This document shows positions 1-12,315 of a stretch of 64,000 nucleotides of DNA, piece by piece; the first letter of the stretch is position 1, and each line of letters opens with the position of its first letter. A program made the position numbers and the translations under genes. The stretch lies in the NCBI RefSeq assembly GCF_035222485.1, contig NC_085925.1, forward strand, positions 3,596,001 to 3,660,000. Direction: 5' to 3'. Below the pieces are notes generated by a model. The model did not search any database, was not told the DNA's origin, and saw nothing but the letters and a program-made list of their open reading frames with translations. Source of the DNA: Podospora pseudoanserina. Taxonomy: Eukaryota; Ascomycota; Sordariomycetes; Sordariales; Podosporaceae.

Positions 1-2739
1 TCAGAGGGGCTTGCCTGTTGGCAAAGAGATTCTGCAGAATGCTCGTTGCCGTCTGGTGATCCAATGCCGCAATGGGATCATCCAGCAGCAAGATACGAGC
101 GCGACTGTAAAGAGCCCTGGCCAAAGCCACGCGAGCCCTCTGTCCACCAGACAGGCCCACCCCGTTCTCGCCAATCAGCGTGAGGTCCTTGGACTTGAAC
201 TTGTCAAGGTCATCCCGCAGGCAACAAGCATCGATGACCTGATCAAACCGCGCCTTGTCGTAGACCGAGCAGAACAAAATATTGTCCCTGATACTCATGC
301 TCTCCAACCATGGTGATTGGGCACAATAGGCAATAACCTCCTTGGGCACCCTTCTCTCACCGCCATGTTGATCCAGCTCACCTAAAACCGCCTGAAGAAG
401 TGCCGTCTTGCCGATACCAACTCTCCCGCAGACCATGGTCAAACCGGCTTTGCACGAAAGCGTGACATCTTTGAGGACCTCCTTCGTCGCCCCAGGCCAT
501 GAGAACGACGCCCTCTCCACTGCAATCTCCAGTTTTCCAAGAGGACCATCCGACCCTTCCCCACCTTGCCCGTCCCAGTCATCATTCTCCCTGTCTGGCT
601 CCGTCATAAACTTCTCGATTCTTTGCATCGACACCCTGGCATTAAGCAACGTCTGGAACATTTGCGGCATCTCCCGCAGACTACTTTCTAACATTCCAAA
701 CAGATCCAGCGCCGGAAACGCGATATCCACGGTCAAAGGTTTCTTGGAGATGAGTGTGTAAGCCAAAAAGGCCGCCAAAGGAAACAAGAAGCCGACCAGC
801 GAGTTGATCGTCTTGATGAAGAGAGAGACAATGTTGGCCGTGGCTCTCTTGACCAGCTCGGCCCTCCTGCTGTCCATGATCTGTTCCAACCAGGCGTCCT
901 GCCAGTCATACCAGCGTAAATGTCTGATGGACTCGACAAATTGCGAGGTTCTTTGAAGCTTGACGTCCGTGATTGACCGGCGAGCTCTCTCAATGTTGAC
1001 AAAGACCTTCATAAGGAGAACGTTGACGGCCATACCGAGTAGAATAACAAGGGCACCGGATAGCGCGGCGGGTCCAAGTATCTTCCAAATAAGGTAGACC
1101 GAGAACAAAAAGTTGAACGGCTTGGTAAAGATATCGGGTACCTCCCAGAAGCGCTGTGCCACGTCGTATACGTCGCTGCGCAAGATATTCATGATCTTGC
1201 CGGTCGAGGAGGGAGAGTCGTCGGGTTTGGTCTTGATCGTTCTGAGTTGAGGAATGAAGGGCTTGATGGTCTGGTAATGGTGATGGAACCATGCCGCGAG
1301 CCGCTGGTATCGGGTTGGCTCTACTTTATCGGCGTCTTCGCTGTGCCTAGACTCACTGTCTGTAAGTGTGGTTTCCGAGGAGATGCCATCGGACGGAGAT
1401 TCGGGCTGAGCCTGGGAGGCGCCCTCGATGGAGTCGGTACCGCCACCGGGAAAAGTGAAGGCCTTCCGACGAAGCGTCTTTTCGTATATCATGGTGATCA
1501 TCTCTCCACGAGAGCGCTCGTAGTTGCGACGGCAGAACCAAATACTAAAGACAGACGACTGTGCCTTAACTAGCCTCCCAAACAGCGTGAGGCCCGCATA
1601 GATCATCGCGGTTCGTTTATCCGGCGGGCTGGACGACAGTGCACCGAGCAACTGTTTCAGCAGAACAGGCTCGATCAGCTCCACCGTGCATTCGAGTACT
1701 CCCAGACATGTCGTGATCACGAGGTCGAGGCCGTTCGCCTTTAGCAGACGGACGAGAACAGTGCCAGTGAGCTCTCGAAAGAGCGTGTGTAATCTTCCAT
1801 GTTGAAACTCAAGGGCAAGAAACCACACGTCATCGTCGTTCAGTTGCCGGCTGTACCCGACCTTCATCAATGGGCTTAACCACGACACAGTCATCCACTG
1901 CCAGGCTGTGATGAGATCTTCGGGACTGCGAACATCAGAGTTTGGGGCTGTGAATGGCTTGCTGATTCCGGCACTTTCCGTGTAGGGTTCCCTCAACGGC
2001 ATGTTCAGCATCACGAGTATCGAGGCGAAGGTCAGAGATAGTTCGCCAACCCAGACAGCCGTCGAGGGCCAGCCATTGCCAGCAACATCGGGAACCACAA
2101 TGAATAAGGCTAGTTCCACCAGAAGTAAAGCCCCTTGGATCATCAAGACGGCGCCTGGAAGGGTCCTTGGACGCTCGAGGACGAGCATCGTGCTAGATAT
2201 GACCTATCGACGTCCATATCAGCATCCCAGGCACAGATCCTGCCATGTGGGCGTAGCAAGGACAGGACTTACAGCTGGGCCCACGGGCATCAAGAGAACC
2301 TGAGCATTTTCCGGCCAGATGACTGCCCCCGTAACGCCCAACAGGGGAGCTCCAACAGACAACAACAGGAGTGACAAATTCCATATCGTCCACTTTGACC
2401 TTTTGACTCCCAAAGAGTCGCCCGTTTCCTGATCGATAGCAGAGATTTTCGTCTCCTCAGCGGCAAATCTGCGTAACCAGGTTGGGCGATACCTTGACCA
2501 CACCGGGCCAAGCCCATATCGAAGTGTTACTGTCAGCAAGGCAATCCATAACGGAACGTGGCCCACGACGCCCAGGCATTGATGACTGAAGGTGCCCAGT
2601 GATGGTATCTAGAACGTGTCAATCAACTTGTGCGTTTTGTCTCCAAGGCGGTGTAGTGGCAACGTACCCATATCCTCTGGCAGCAGCTATAGCAGGGCCA
2701 GAAGCTGTCCCACCATCGTGAAGATGACGTGGACGTCAT
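1..2739 (-). CDS. ABC transporter, ABCC (MRP/multidrug) type, 5' part only
   Basis: Full-size ABC exporter read from three exons (2739-2668, 2608-2273, 2203 to beyond base 1), all phase 0. The first 870 or so residues are in the window: an N-terminal membrane domain (TMD0), a linker with the fungal ABCC signature RSPEDLITAWQWMTVSW, the first six-helix membrane domain (with GKIMNILRSDVYDVAQRFWE, typical of the family) and most of NBD1. NBD1 shows Walker A GRVGIGKT, Q-loop YCAQSPW, signature LSGGQ and Walker B ILLLDDP. As is usual for NBD1 of ABCC proteins, the residue after Walker B is Asp, not the catalytic Glu. The second membrane domain and NBD2 must lie left of the window. Expected role: ATP-driven export of drugs, conjugates or secondary metabolites at the plasma or vacuolar membrane; substrate unknown. 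Family sure; exon 1 less sure because it is short. Confidence 0.9.
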
Positions 2740-4086
2740 AGTAGCGCCTGGGTTCCCCCGCAAAATCCAGAGCCAATCGTCCAGCAGAGACGACATGGAG
2801 GAGAAAAAAAAGAGTGATCAGGCCCCAAGATCGATATCCAGCAGAGACGAAAGCCCTATCCTATTAACATATCATGGGAGTCGGAGACATCTCCGGGGAG
2901 AAAGTGGGAAGAGAGCGCCGCCGAATCGGAAGGCCGGATGTTGGTTTAGCTACAGGTCAACGGCGAGGTTGATTGGAGAGAAAAGGGGGTTGCGGTGCTA
3001 AACTTGCACCAGCGGCCCCTCCTGGCACAGGGCCCATTGTTAACAGCCACGGGGCAGACCGGCGTACGGACGGGCGGTCGGGACCTTTGCCATCGTAGCA
3101 TGCCAAGCTTGGTATCAAAATGCTCTCCGAACCGGGCCGCATCTGACAATCGAGTCTGTTCAGCCCTTTGTCTGCTCGAAAGATGAGATGAAAATGACGG
3201 TAACTTGCCCTGCCAAGACTCGGCAATTCTCCGTGCGCGCGCTGATCAACTACGGCAGAACGTACCATACCGGTAGTGGAGGGAGCTCACATGGAATGAC
3301 GGCAGCAGATGGAAATGGAGAGAGTCAGCAACACGAATGGTCCTGCAGGCGCGGATAAAGGGAGGTCGTACCGGTCACCGTCGCCGGCATCGCTGCAAGA
3401 CAAATGCTTTGCGTGGGACACGTTGCAGCACCAAGTGCCGGGAAACTGGGAAAGGAGACCAATCTGATGACACGAGGCAAAGGGAGAGTTGTGAGAAGTT
3501 TGGTCCATGAGATGCAATGCACCCACGGGGAGCATACCCGAACCTTACCCCCCACCATCCCGCTACAGGGACCTTGAATTTAGGGAGGGCATCCGCTAAG
3601 GGTTGGGGGTGATGCGCTACACGGCACCGACAACTGAGACCAACTCGACGTGCATGTGCTGGGCAGCGAGCAATCAATCACACAGCATGGTGCCTCGTGA
3701 CACCGACTAGTATTTGAGTCTCCGATTTGATAACGCCCATGAGCAAATTTTTCTGCCTCCTGCAGACCGCCATGAATTGCCCGTTTCGACCTCCCAATGA
3801 CCAGCTTCCCTGAACGCCATCCTCCCCTCGTGCTGAACCCCAGTGGGGGTCGCTGACTCAGCCAGACAAATAAAACAAATGGTATCTAAATTTGTACATA
3901 CACATAAGAACCCTAAAACAAAAGAAACATCTCATGCATGCCATGAGAAAATGACGGATGTCTGAAAACCTAGCCCCTTTCTTTTTTGACGCCCTCCCCC
4001 TCCCTCGCCGGCCTCCCTCCCTCACCGCTGCCTCGGCCTGCATGAGTAGTTCAACCCCAACCTCTGCTTCCGTGTCTGGTGATCCC
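2740..4086. other. intergenic: ABC transporter promoter and 3' flank of surface protein
   Basis: No frame here has coding character on either strand. It holds the upstream region of the ABC transporter and the 3' flank of the surface-protein gene, both minus strand. I see no repeat or RNA gene. Confidence 0.6.
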
Positions 4087-5124
4087 CTACGGCTGTCCAG
4101 TCCATCTGGGGCCGGGTGATTGGATGGGTGTGCCGCTCATCTCGACCGGACCTCCACCACCCGCTGCAGGGTGGCCGACCGGCACATCCAGTTCGTGAAT
4201 GGGTGGCTGCACCGTCGACATGTGTGGTTGGAATGGCTGGAATGCTGTGTACCTGTCGTGGGCCTGCGCCTGAGCCTGGGCTTGTGTGTCTGGGGGAAGT
4301 GACAGGTGCTCCGGGGACTCCCAGTTGTAACCACTAGCTCTATTGTACGCAGCCTTCGCGGGCTCTGGCGATGGCATCCACTTCGGTTGATCTTGTGGCG
4401 GCCAGACACCTGTGTCGGGAGGGCTCACATACCCACCACTCGTGCCACTTGCCGATGGTGTAACAGACATGTGGGCTGTCTGGCTCAACGGTGGTTGCGT
4501 GTAGGAATCTGGAAGCATCGGATGTGATTCCTCGCCTTGCTTTCTCTTCTTGCGCAGCAGGAAGAAGACCACTCCAGCCACCGCAGCAACCCCAACAACC
4601 GATCCGGCTATGATGCCAGCAAGAGCTGCCGTCGGTAGCCCTTGGCTTCCTTCGTCTGCTGGTTCTGTTGAGGCCGGTGGTGATTCGGTCGAGGTAGGGG
4701 TACTTGTTGTTGAGGAGGTTGTCGTCGTGCTTGTTGGAGCAGTTGTTGTCGTTATGGATGTGCTGGTGGTTGTGGCCCCGTCCGCGAAATCCATAAACTG
4801 CTTCTCCGAGATGCCCATAGGCGTGCGTGAGTCCCTGCAAGCACCGCTCATCGTGTCATAAACTTGTTGGAGGTCATCCCTCGAAGATTGACCGAGGCAG
4901 GAGGCTGTGTTCTTGATAAAACCCCCTCCATTTTGGCAGAGGCATTCATTTGTTGTCTTAACAACACCCGTCTCGCACTTGGAGGCGTCGGCCGCCGCGT
5001 ACATGCAACCCTGGGCGGTTTCGGGATAGAAGTCAAAGTTGATCGAGGCCCCCTGGACTGTCGAGGCGAGCACGAAAATGGCGAGAGCAGAGGGAAGCGT
5101 CCGCAGTTTCCCGAGACTGATCAT
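4087..5124 (-). CDS. single-pass Cys-rich, Ser/Thr-rich cell-surface protein
   Basis: Single exon, 345 aa from the ATG at 5124; upstream in-frame codons lack an ATG and this start gives a clean signal peptide (residues 1-25). Next comes a small ectodomain with six cysteines (residues 40-96; pattern QGC, SKC, NECLC, ASC, GAC), then a Thr/Ser-rich O-glycosylation stretch (117-158), a transmembrane helix (about 166-190) followed by the basic stop RKKRK, and a Pro/Gln-rich cytoplasmic tail of about 150 residues. This is the layout of fungal WSC-like and CFEM-like wall sensors, but six cysteines do not make a classical eight-Cys CFEM or WSC domain. Likely a wall or plasma-membrane sensor or anchor (inference). 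No enzyme motif seen. Confidence 0.8.
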   Translation of the reverse strand: MISLGKLRTLPSALAIFVLASTVQGASINFDFYPETAQGCMYAAADASKCETGVVKTTNECLCQNGGGFIKNTASCLGQSSRDDLQQVYDTMSGACRDSRTPMGISEKQFMDFADGATTTSTSITTTTAPTSTTTTSSTTSTPTSTESPPASTEPADEGSQGLPTAALAGIIAGSVVGVAAVAGVVFFLLRKKRKQGEESHPMLPDSYTQPPLSQTAHMSVTPSASGTSGGYVSPPDTGVWPPQDQPKWMPSPEPAKAAYNRASGYNWESPEHLSLPPDTQAQAQAQAHDRYTAFQPFQPHMSTVQPPIHELDVPVGHPAAGGGGPVEMSGTPIQSPGPRWTGQP

Positions 5125-6611
5125 CTTGGAGGTAGGTGGGGGTTTGTATAGAGAAAACAAAGGGTATTGATAGGCTATGGATCCGGCAGGACCATAGGCG
5201 CATAATCAGATGAAAATTCCCCGAACTATGGCAGTGACGGTAGTCGTTCATGGGTCGGGTGAGGGTGTGCTCGTTGAGGAGACGCGAGAGGCAAACAGCC
5301 TGTTGTACCAATGTTGTGTATGATGAGCACACAAAACATGAGAGACTGGGCGAAATGGAAGAGGAAGGAGAAATAAAACGGGAAGGTTCAAGTCAGCTCG
5401 ACTTTTGATAGCTCAGGAGGATGTGCTCTTACCCTGCCGGGTATGGCAGGGGGTTGAGGCTGAGTTTGGCAGGCAGTACTCTCCAGATCCCAACAGCGCG
5501 GACACAGCTGTCTCCGCCACCGCCTGTCATCTTCGCCATTGGAGCATCATAAAACCTTTGGCAAGAAGTATGCGATTCAAGCGGGAGACTGTCGGATAAT
5601 AGATCCGACAAGTTCCCAACCAACAGCTGGGAACAACACGTTGCTTCCCAAATCGTGCCGCCGGATGCCACCGTGTTCCGGCATCACTTGGTCTGTGCTT
5701 ACTCGGACTGTCGCTCGGTTCGATGAAATTGGGTATCATGGATGTGATGTAATAAGTTAGTCGCGGTGGAAGTCACCGCGCGACCCTGCAATCGCGTCCA
5801 AGCAAGGCTGCGAGGAGCAAGGCAAAGAGGAATCTCAGGATTGAGGCTTGATGTCAGCTCCCGGCACTTCTTCACCACAAGCCACAGGCCAAGCCACTAA
5901 AATCGCTGGTCTGACTTTTGCTTGACCTCACTGGTCAGCCCTATGATGGCGTCGCTATTTTGGGATTTTGTGGTGGGTAGGTCAGTCAGTTTGGAAGAGT
6001 GTTCGCCCCAACGTCAGGTCAAACCCTTTGAACGTGCTGTTGGATTTGACGGCAGGAGTTCGTCGTCCAAGCTATTTTCTGTCTGCCAAGCTGATTGAGC
6101 CTTATGCCTGAGGAAAAATGCAGGCCCTTTATGTGTTTGCATACAACACTGCCCAACAGTAGTAGGCCAAAGACATGCAGCCCAGCTCCTCCATTGCTGG
6201 TGTCTCTCCTGCTGCTATTTCTTCATATTCACAAGTGCCAAGTAGAGAACATCGCCATCGCTGGCAAGTGGTATCATATGTCTCGCTTGCATCCAGTCAA
6301 ACGGAGCCGATCTTTTGCTTTCTTTCCATTTTCGCTGTCAATGAATTGGATAACGTGCAGTCAATCAACCCCAAAAAAAACCCCCACCTGTGTCATCCCA
6401 TCTCCAATGACTGAGCTATGACGTATGATACACCAATGGCCTCGAGCGGTTTCCATTGGGGTATTGGTCAAGCTACCAAACCAAACAAACACATGCTCAC
6501 CTGACACGCAACTACAAGAAGAAGACCCTGCGAGCTTTCAGTCCACCAACTTTCCAATTCCAACTACACACAGCAAGTCTCAACAACCATACCACACAAC
6601 CAACAATCACA
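5125..6611. other. intergenic: divergent promoter region
   Basis: About 1.5 kb between two divergently transcribed genes (surface protein to the left, SRPBCC protein to the right). Only short frames without protein character. The last 100 bases before 6612 are CA-rich (ACACAACCAACAATCAC), typical of a fungal 5' leader. Confidence 0.6.
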
Positions 6612-7196
6612 ATGCCGATCGCAACCACCAACGAAGTCATCGAGAGCGCCGTGATCCGCGCGCCCCTCTCCCACGTCTGGCACTTCATCAAGCTCGCTGA
6701 GTTCCCCAAGTGGTACTCACAGATCAAGCAAGCCGAGCACATCGTCAAGGGCGTCAGCGACGAGACGGACGTGTACAAGTGGACGTTCAAGGACGGGAGC
6801 GTGGTGGAGATCAAGCAGGATGAGCACAGCGTGGGTTCAACTTCTTTTCCTCAACACGGATGGTACTGACATGTGGATGGCACAAAAGAACCTGGACCAC
6901 TTCATCACCTACAGTGTCATCAACAGCGAGCCCGAGCTGAGCTACTCGAGCGTAGTCAGCACGATTCGATGCTGGCCCGTCACGTCGGGCGAGTTTGAAG
7001 AGAGCACTTTTGTGAGGTGGACTTCCAAGTTTGCGAGCGATGCTGATATTGGTGGGCTTTGAAGCTTCAAGATGGCCATGGCTGGGTGCTGACATGCATT
7101 TTAGGTGTTATCGAGGATGCCAAGTACAAGCGACGGGATGCGTTGAAGGACCTTGCGGCTGCGGCGCAGAAGATGGTGAAGGAGCATCAGAAGTAA
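6612..7196 (+). CDS. small SRPBCC (START/polyketide cyclase-like) domain protein
   Basis: Three exons, 6612-6830, 6889-7051 and 7105-7196; introns are phase 0 and phase 1, giving 157 aa. The protein begins with the family's usual opening (ESAVIRAPLSHVWHFIK, first strand and helix of a helix-grip fold), then FPKWYSQI, and ends with the long C-terminal helix DAKYKRRDALKDLAAAAQKM that closes the SRPBCC pocket. It probably binds a small hydrophobic ligand; catalysis cannot be judged. No signal peptide, so cytosolic. It stands alone between two long intergenic stretches. Fold assignment rests on the start and the helix; the first intron (GTGGGT donor) is the weakest boundary. Confidence 0.75.
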
Positions 7197-8660
7197 TGAG
7201 AAAATGGGAGGGATGGAAGCAAGCTTTTTGTTTGTTATTGGTCATGATTTGGGAGACGGGTTCATGGGCAGAATATGGATATTGTAAGATGTTGATGCTA
7301 GGTTCTATAGCAGAAGCCTGTAAAATCGAAATGTAATGGCATTCTTTACGACTGGATCCACAGCCTGATGTTGCTCTTGAAAGTTGGAGGTTCCCGTCTG
7401 GATCTCATACACATACACGGCATGACTTGGAGGAAGATTGCTGGAGAGAACCGGCGAGGCCTGAACAGGATCACTTTTTGATCGTTGTGCCTCTGGAGTA
7501 GGCCTTGACGTATCGTCAAAGAGGTTCAAAAAGATAGTTAACACACATTAGAAGAAAGTCAATAGGCATTGAAACATGCCTAGTCTGTGAGTGCAAGATA
7601 GTGAGTACGTATCGAAGAAAGATATTCAATACTTATTAAAGGATGGCGACAGGGATCACGACAGTGTTCCCATGACTTGAAGGAGAGCTCATTGACATTG
7701 GAAGACCAAGGAGATGCCGTCACCGAAAATAGCTAATAGCCTCTCAAGTCGATGCCATTGCATGCACACACCTACCCATGAACCCCGAACCTTCAATCCT
7801 CCAAAATGCCCTTGCTGCAACCACACCCGTGCTACCGTCCCAGTGGCTACATTATCGCCGGCGACTTTAGGTTGGACCTTTTTCCACAATGCACCACGAC
7901 CCCGGTTGAAATCTTGCGGTCCATGTGTACCTCCTGCTTTTTGACATGGAAAATAGAGATTGATACTGGGATTGAAGACCTTTCAAGATAGCCGCCATGC
8001 CGCTAAATATAGTTAGTTGGCCTTGAATATATCTTGATTTGTATTTGATAATATTAATAGACCTTTGAAGAGAGTAGAAAGGCCTAGAAAGGATCGTCAA
8101 AGAAGTTTTTATTATCCTGCAATCCCTCAATTTTACCACTTGACCCCAGATTGCGTGCGCAAGGTCCGGATCTGAGATGGATTACCTATGGCCGAAATCA
8201 CAGTCGAGCCGCTTGAAAAGCAGTCTCCTTATTTCTGCTATACTTCTGTCTGGCAGGGAATCGTCCCATAGTTAGATTTGCAAAAAGACGACCCCATGCA
8301 TAAAAAAAAAAAAGGGAAAAAAAAAAAAAGAAGTTAGGCTTCGGACACCATCGTACAACCTGAGAATATTCTCAACATCGGCTTGGTCGAGATCGTTAGG
8401 TACCTTGTGGAGGGATCCTTGGTACACATGCCATGAGGGGATTTGGCGGTCGCGAATGAAACCAAGGTGTTTGATATTGTCCACCTTCATATTCTAGGAG
8501 CTGCCCCGCTAGTCGATAGCAGGTAGAAGTCCCGCCAAATACCCCGTTCAATAAGGAGCATAAACTGGAAATGACTTGAAAATAAAATGAGAAGCGGGGC
8601 CGAGACAGCTGGGTCTTAACCGTCCCAGCACACTGTGTCGTGTAGGAGCGACAGGACCGA
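7197..8660. other. intergenic AT-rich island between converging genes
   Basis: 3' flanks of the SRPBCC gene and the toxin-like gene. Stretches around 7500-7660 and 7990-8140 are clearly AT-richer than the neighbouring genes, and 8304-8332 is a run of A broken by GGG. No coding frame is convincing. Part of it (8056-8088) resembles a hairpin found at 25178-25210. An old, mutated repeat (for example one hit by RIP) would explain the composition; that is inference. Confidence 0.5.
8056..8088. repeat. imperfect hairpin related to 25178-25210
   Basis: Arms AATAGACCTT (8056-8065) and AAGGCCTAGA (8079-8088) flank a 13-base loop beginning TGAAGA. The same layout with perfect 10-base arms lies at 25178-25210. 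The changes relative to that copy are few and include G-to-A in the left arm. It sits in an AT-rich stretch. Confidence 0.4.
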
Positions 8661-11073
8661 CTACAACTCCCATGACATGTACTCGCGTTCCCTACCACTG
8701 ATTGACTTCCATTTTCCTCGGATGGTATAGACGATGGCAGCACTCTTAATTGTTCCACGCCAAGGATCCTCATTGATGAGTGGTGAGTTGCTGAAGAACT
8801 TGTTGCTGATGTAGATACGCTCGTTTCTTGACGCAGCCTCGTAAAGCCTTCGGTACACTGTCGGGTGCGTGATCTGCTCCAAGCCATAGATAACAGCGTA
8901 GATCTTGATGCGGCCCGGGACCTCCGGAGGCCAGGCACTGGCCAGCGTCACCCCTGGTGGCTGCGTTTTGATATCATCCGAGGTAAGAGTCCAAACAGTA
9001 TCCTCGCCAGCCTTGGAAACGAAGACCCGCTTTTCGTCAGTAGGGCTGTCGCCAAAGGTGTACACAAGGCTCAGTGACTTGGGGTTCACGGGCCATGGGT
9101 CGCGAATAGGGAATGTACGGGCGTCAACGACCAGGTTTTCGACATGGGGAAAGATAAGTCTTCCCAAAAAGGTTACGTCCTGGCCTCCGTAATGAGCGGC
9201 AAGTAGCCTGGGAGCTTTTTTCTCCTTGGGGGCAGGCATCTCGTTGGCATGAACAATGAGGCCGTGCTTGGCAAACTGCCGAGCAACATGGAAAACCTGA
9301 GACAAGACTTGAGCAACACAATCCAACACCGGGTAATGAAGAGATAGCATACCATATTCCAGGCCTTCACGGTGCGGTCCACGCTAATTTTGACAATGAC
9401 ACCGCTCGCGTGGCTCTCGGGCATGACACGGCCCTCAAGGCTCTCCAAATTCCTGATGAGTGAGTCTGCGTTCGTTTTCATTTGGCTCATACCATCTAAT
9501 AGTAAGTTTCATGTCAGTTGCAGTCGGATCGGTAGCGCAAATTGGATTGGCCGTATACTGACCCATCATGTTTTGTAGACAGGCCTGAGCACCTGCTATG
9601 TGCTCAGTGATGTTGTCTATCGAATGCGACAGCCCGTGAATGCGGTCCACTGAGTTGATGAGTGCAAGCTTCTGGCGATTGCCATCGCATATCTTTATGT
9701 TGTATTCGATATTTATCTTCTCAAGCTCCTGCAACGCGTCCTTCAACTCTTGTGACGAGTTGTCAAAGAACAGATTGATCCCGAAAAGTTGACCTGACAG
9801 GGCGGGCTCGTAAGCACTGCCTTATTGCCAAAAAGAAATCAGCATGAAGGGACTTACAAAAGAAATGAGTAACCTTTTTGTTTGTAACCTTGGAAGCCGC
9901 CTCACTCTGCTGCTTGGAAAGCTGCAGGAGCGAATCGCGTATCTCCTCCATCTTCTTCGAGATGGCATCATAAAGCATAAACTCCGTCACTGCGGCGTCA
10001 AGCAGCTCGATGAGACCTTTCAGACCCTTCTCGTCCTCGAGGGTTTGTGTCCTGAACTAAATCCGGGTCAGCACGCATTCCAATGAGTGTGAATGAATCG
10101 GTGGGTGTCATTACGAAGCTGGTGACATGGTGGATTTCTTTGCATCTCTCATGCACCTCCGCACTGTTGCTCTTCAACATGTGCAGTATCTCCTTGGCAT
10201 CGCGACGAGCCTGCTTGCTTCTCGGACTACTCAGCTGAATATTGGCATCGCAGATGACATCAAGCTGTTCCTTGAGCGCACCAACAAGGGTCACCACTTC
10301 GTCGGCAAAATTGGCAATTGAGTGAGCTAGACATTGAGTCACCTCAGATCACGTTAGAAATCCGTGGTGAAGTAGGGAGGCGCTGATGACGAGCTGCCGT
10401 AAGTAGTGAAGGAGATGTATTGTGCACGTTAAACCTCATACTTTGAGGGGAATTGAGTGAATGTTGCGGCTGCCGGACTGGGATAGACGAGGTAGAAGAA
10501 GAGAGAAATGGGTGAGAGGAGGTAACTAAAACGGGGCTATCATGTTCGGGAAAGAAGATGAAGGTGGACGCAAAATCATTGAATGCGAGGACGGTAATAG
10601 CAGGCAGAGAAGATTAAATTGTACTAACAAAGTTCAATCATTGGGTTGATCCCGTTGGTCTGAAAGATAGCACAGTGCTGATGTATCGTAGTCAACACAT
10701 CAACAATCAACTTTAGCAAGGCGCGTTAGTAATCGGAGTCTTCATGTAAGGTAATAAGTTGAGGTTGGCCACACACCTCGTAATTCCCTTTCTTGAGGTT
10801 GGTCGTGTGAAAGTCAGCAAAGGGGTACTTGGCTCGGAATTGATCTGGTGTCTTCGGGAAAACGAAAGAGGCGGCGATGTAGAGTTGGAGCTTTGTGAAA
10901 AGAGTATCATCGAGCGAGAAGCCTTGAGTGCCGTCTACATCGGCTCCTACTGTCTCCTGATACACGATTCGTATCCCAGTTTGTGTCGGCTGAGCTTGCC
11001 GAAGAAAAGTAAGAGCCTGCTCCCCAAAGGTATCCAGAGCGGCTTGAGGGGCAAGAACTTGGACGGTCGCCAT
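8661..11073 (-). CDS. unrecognised helical toxin-like protein with C-terminal beta domain (divergent pair, left gene)
   Basis: Seven exons keep one frame: 11073-10777, 10710-10629, 10326-10115, 10056-9858, 9820-9563, 9495-9353, 9296-8661, giving about 608 aa. Introns have CTAAC-type branch sites; intron 4 comes out at only 37 nt, so that junction may be off. Residues 1-100 are globular (MATVQVLAPQAALDTFGEQA). The middle third is almost all helix, with heptad-like segments (KKMEEIRDSLLQLSKQQSEA, LKDALQELEKINIEYN). The last 200 residues look beta-rich and contain LLAAHYGGQDVTFLGRLI, a YGG.DVT module I associate with C-terminal domains of secreted or toxin-like fungal and bacterial proteins. No signal peptide. 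The layout recalls alpha-helical pore-forming proteins, but I do not recognise the family. Divergent from the gene at 12316. Confidence 0.65.
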
Positions 11074-12315
11074 ATTGAGATGCAATCCAAACTGTCCTTG
11101 ACAAGTGAAGCTTCGATACGGTCTGGCAGAAGCGAAGGAGCAGGGCCTTCATGTACGTCTTCTTCAAAAGTAATGCCACCTCAGCTTTCGAGGCCTTTGT
11201 CACCCATCTGTTATCATTCAGCTCATGCGAACCAGTTCTATAAGGCAAACGCCGCTGTGTCCTTTTCTTTGACTTGTGGCGTTTGATGCCGACCAACACC
11301 ACCTAGCCCTTCCTGTTCAGGTAATCCGCAACTTGCAGCAAGTCACCTTCTAGGCAACCATTTTTGTTGGGATGCACTATTCTTGTTGCGGGACAGAATT
11401 CTCGTAGGGAATTGCGTCATCACTGTCTTGTTATTTATTGGACCTTTGAGTACTAGGTACCTCCTTAGGCATATTCAAATGATGTCGTGACATGAAAAGT
11501 AAAACTCTGGAGTCAAACTTCTTTCCTCCCACAACATGTTGCTCAATTTTCCCGCAGTTGCCTTGTCAAGTTCCCCCCCAGCCGATGCTTCACAAGGCTT
11601 TAGTTTGGAGGGATCATGGCTTCATACCCAATGGTTTCAAAACATGCAGGTATTTTGGATTGGAATGGTCTGGAACGCACAGTTTCTGTTGTGACTCGAT
11701 GCAGCCCGATAACGATATTCGAGTCTCTTTCTCTCCCAATTGGAGCAATTTCACACCGCAAACCTACTTGAGCCAATGTCGACTTTGCCAAGTGATCTGA
11801 GGGACTTTATTAGATTAGTGCAGCTGGGGTGATGTTGATGTCGGATGGGGGATTGGTGAGGACTGCAGATAAAATGCAAGCCACTTGGGCCCAATATGGC
11901 CAGTATTAGGGCGAACCAAAAATGGTGTGGCTTGGGGGTTTGCTCTGTCGATTCGACGGCAACTGGCTACGAAAGAAGCACTTGCAGCGACTTGTTTGAG
12001 AGTAGAATAGGTAAGTTTTGAGCATACATGCGGCTGAAGAGCAGCGTCTTCTAGGCAGGCAGGCATGATGGAGGGGTGTTGAGGGGAGAGACCTGCTAGG
12101 TTCAGACAAGCAAGTACCCAGAAATGAGCAGGCGTGATATCAGGAGAGAAATGAAAAGGCAAAATATTCTTGTTCTTTAGTTTCTGACCAAAGGATTGGA
12201 AAAAGGTGGACTTTTGGTCTTGCTCGATTCTTGCCATCAATGCCTTGCCTTGCATTGCTTTTGATACAGTCCAGTGCTCTTAGAGTGTCAAGAAGCAGGA
12301 TTGTCTCTTTGCATC
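11074..12315. other. shared promoter region of the divergent toxin-like pair
   Basis: 1.24 kb between two start codons facing away from each other, so it can serve both genes. A 146-codon minus-strand frame (11815-12255) crosses it but lacks domain character. No clear operator or repeat seen. Confidence 0.5.

Noticed and set aside
4087-5124. Calling the surface protein a CFEM or WSC protein
   Set aside because: Only six cysteines with different spacing; layout is similar but the domain is not.
11815-12255. 146-codon minus-strand frame between the divergent toxin-like genes
   Set aside because: No domain, mixed composition and it covers the presumed promoter of the right gene.
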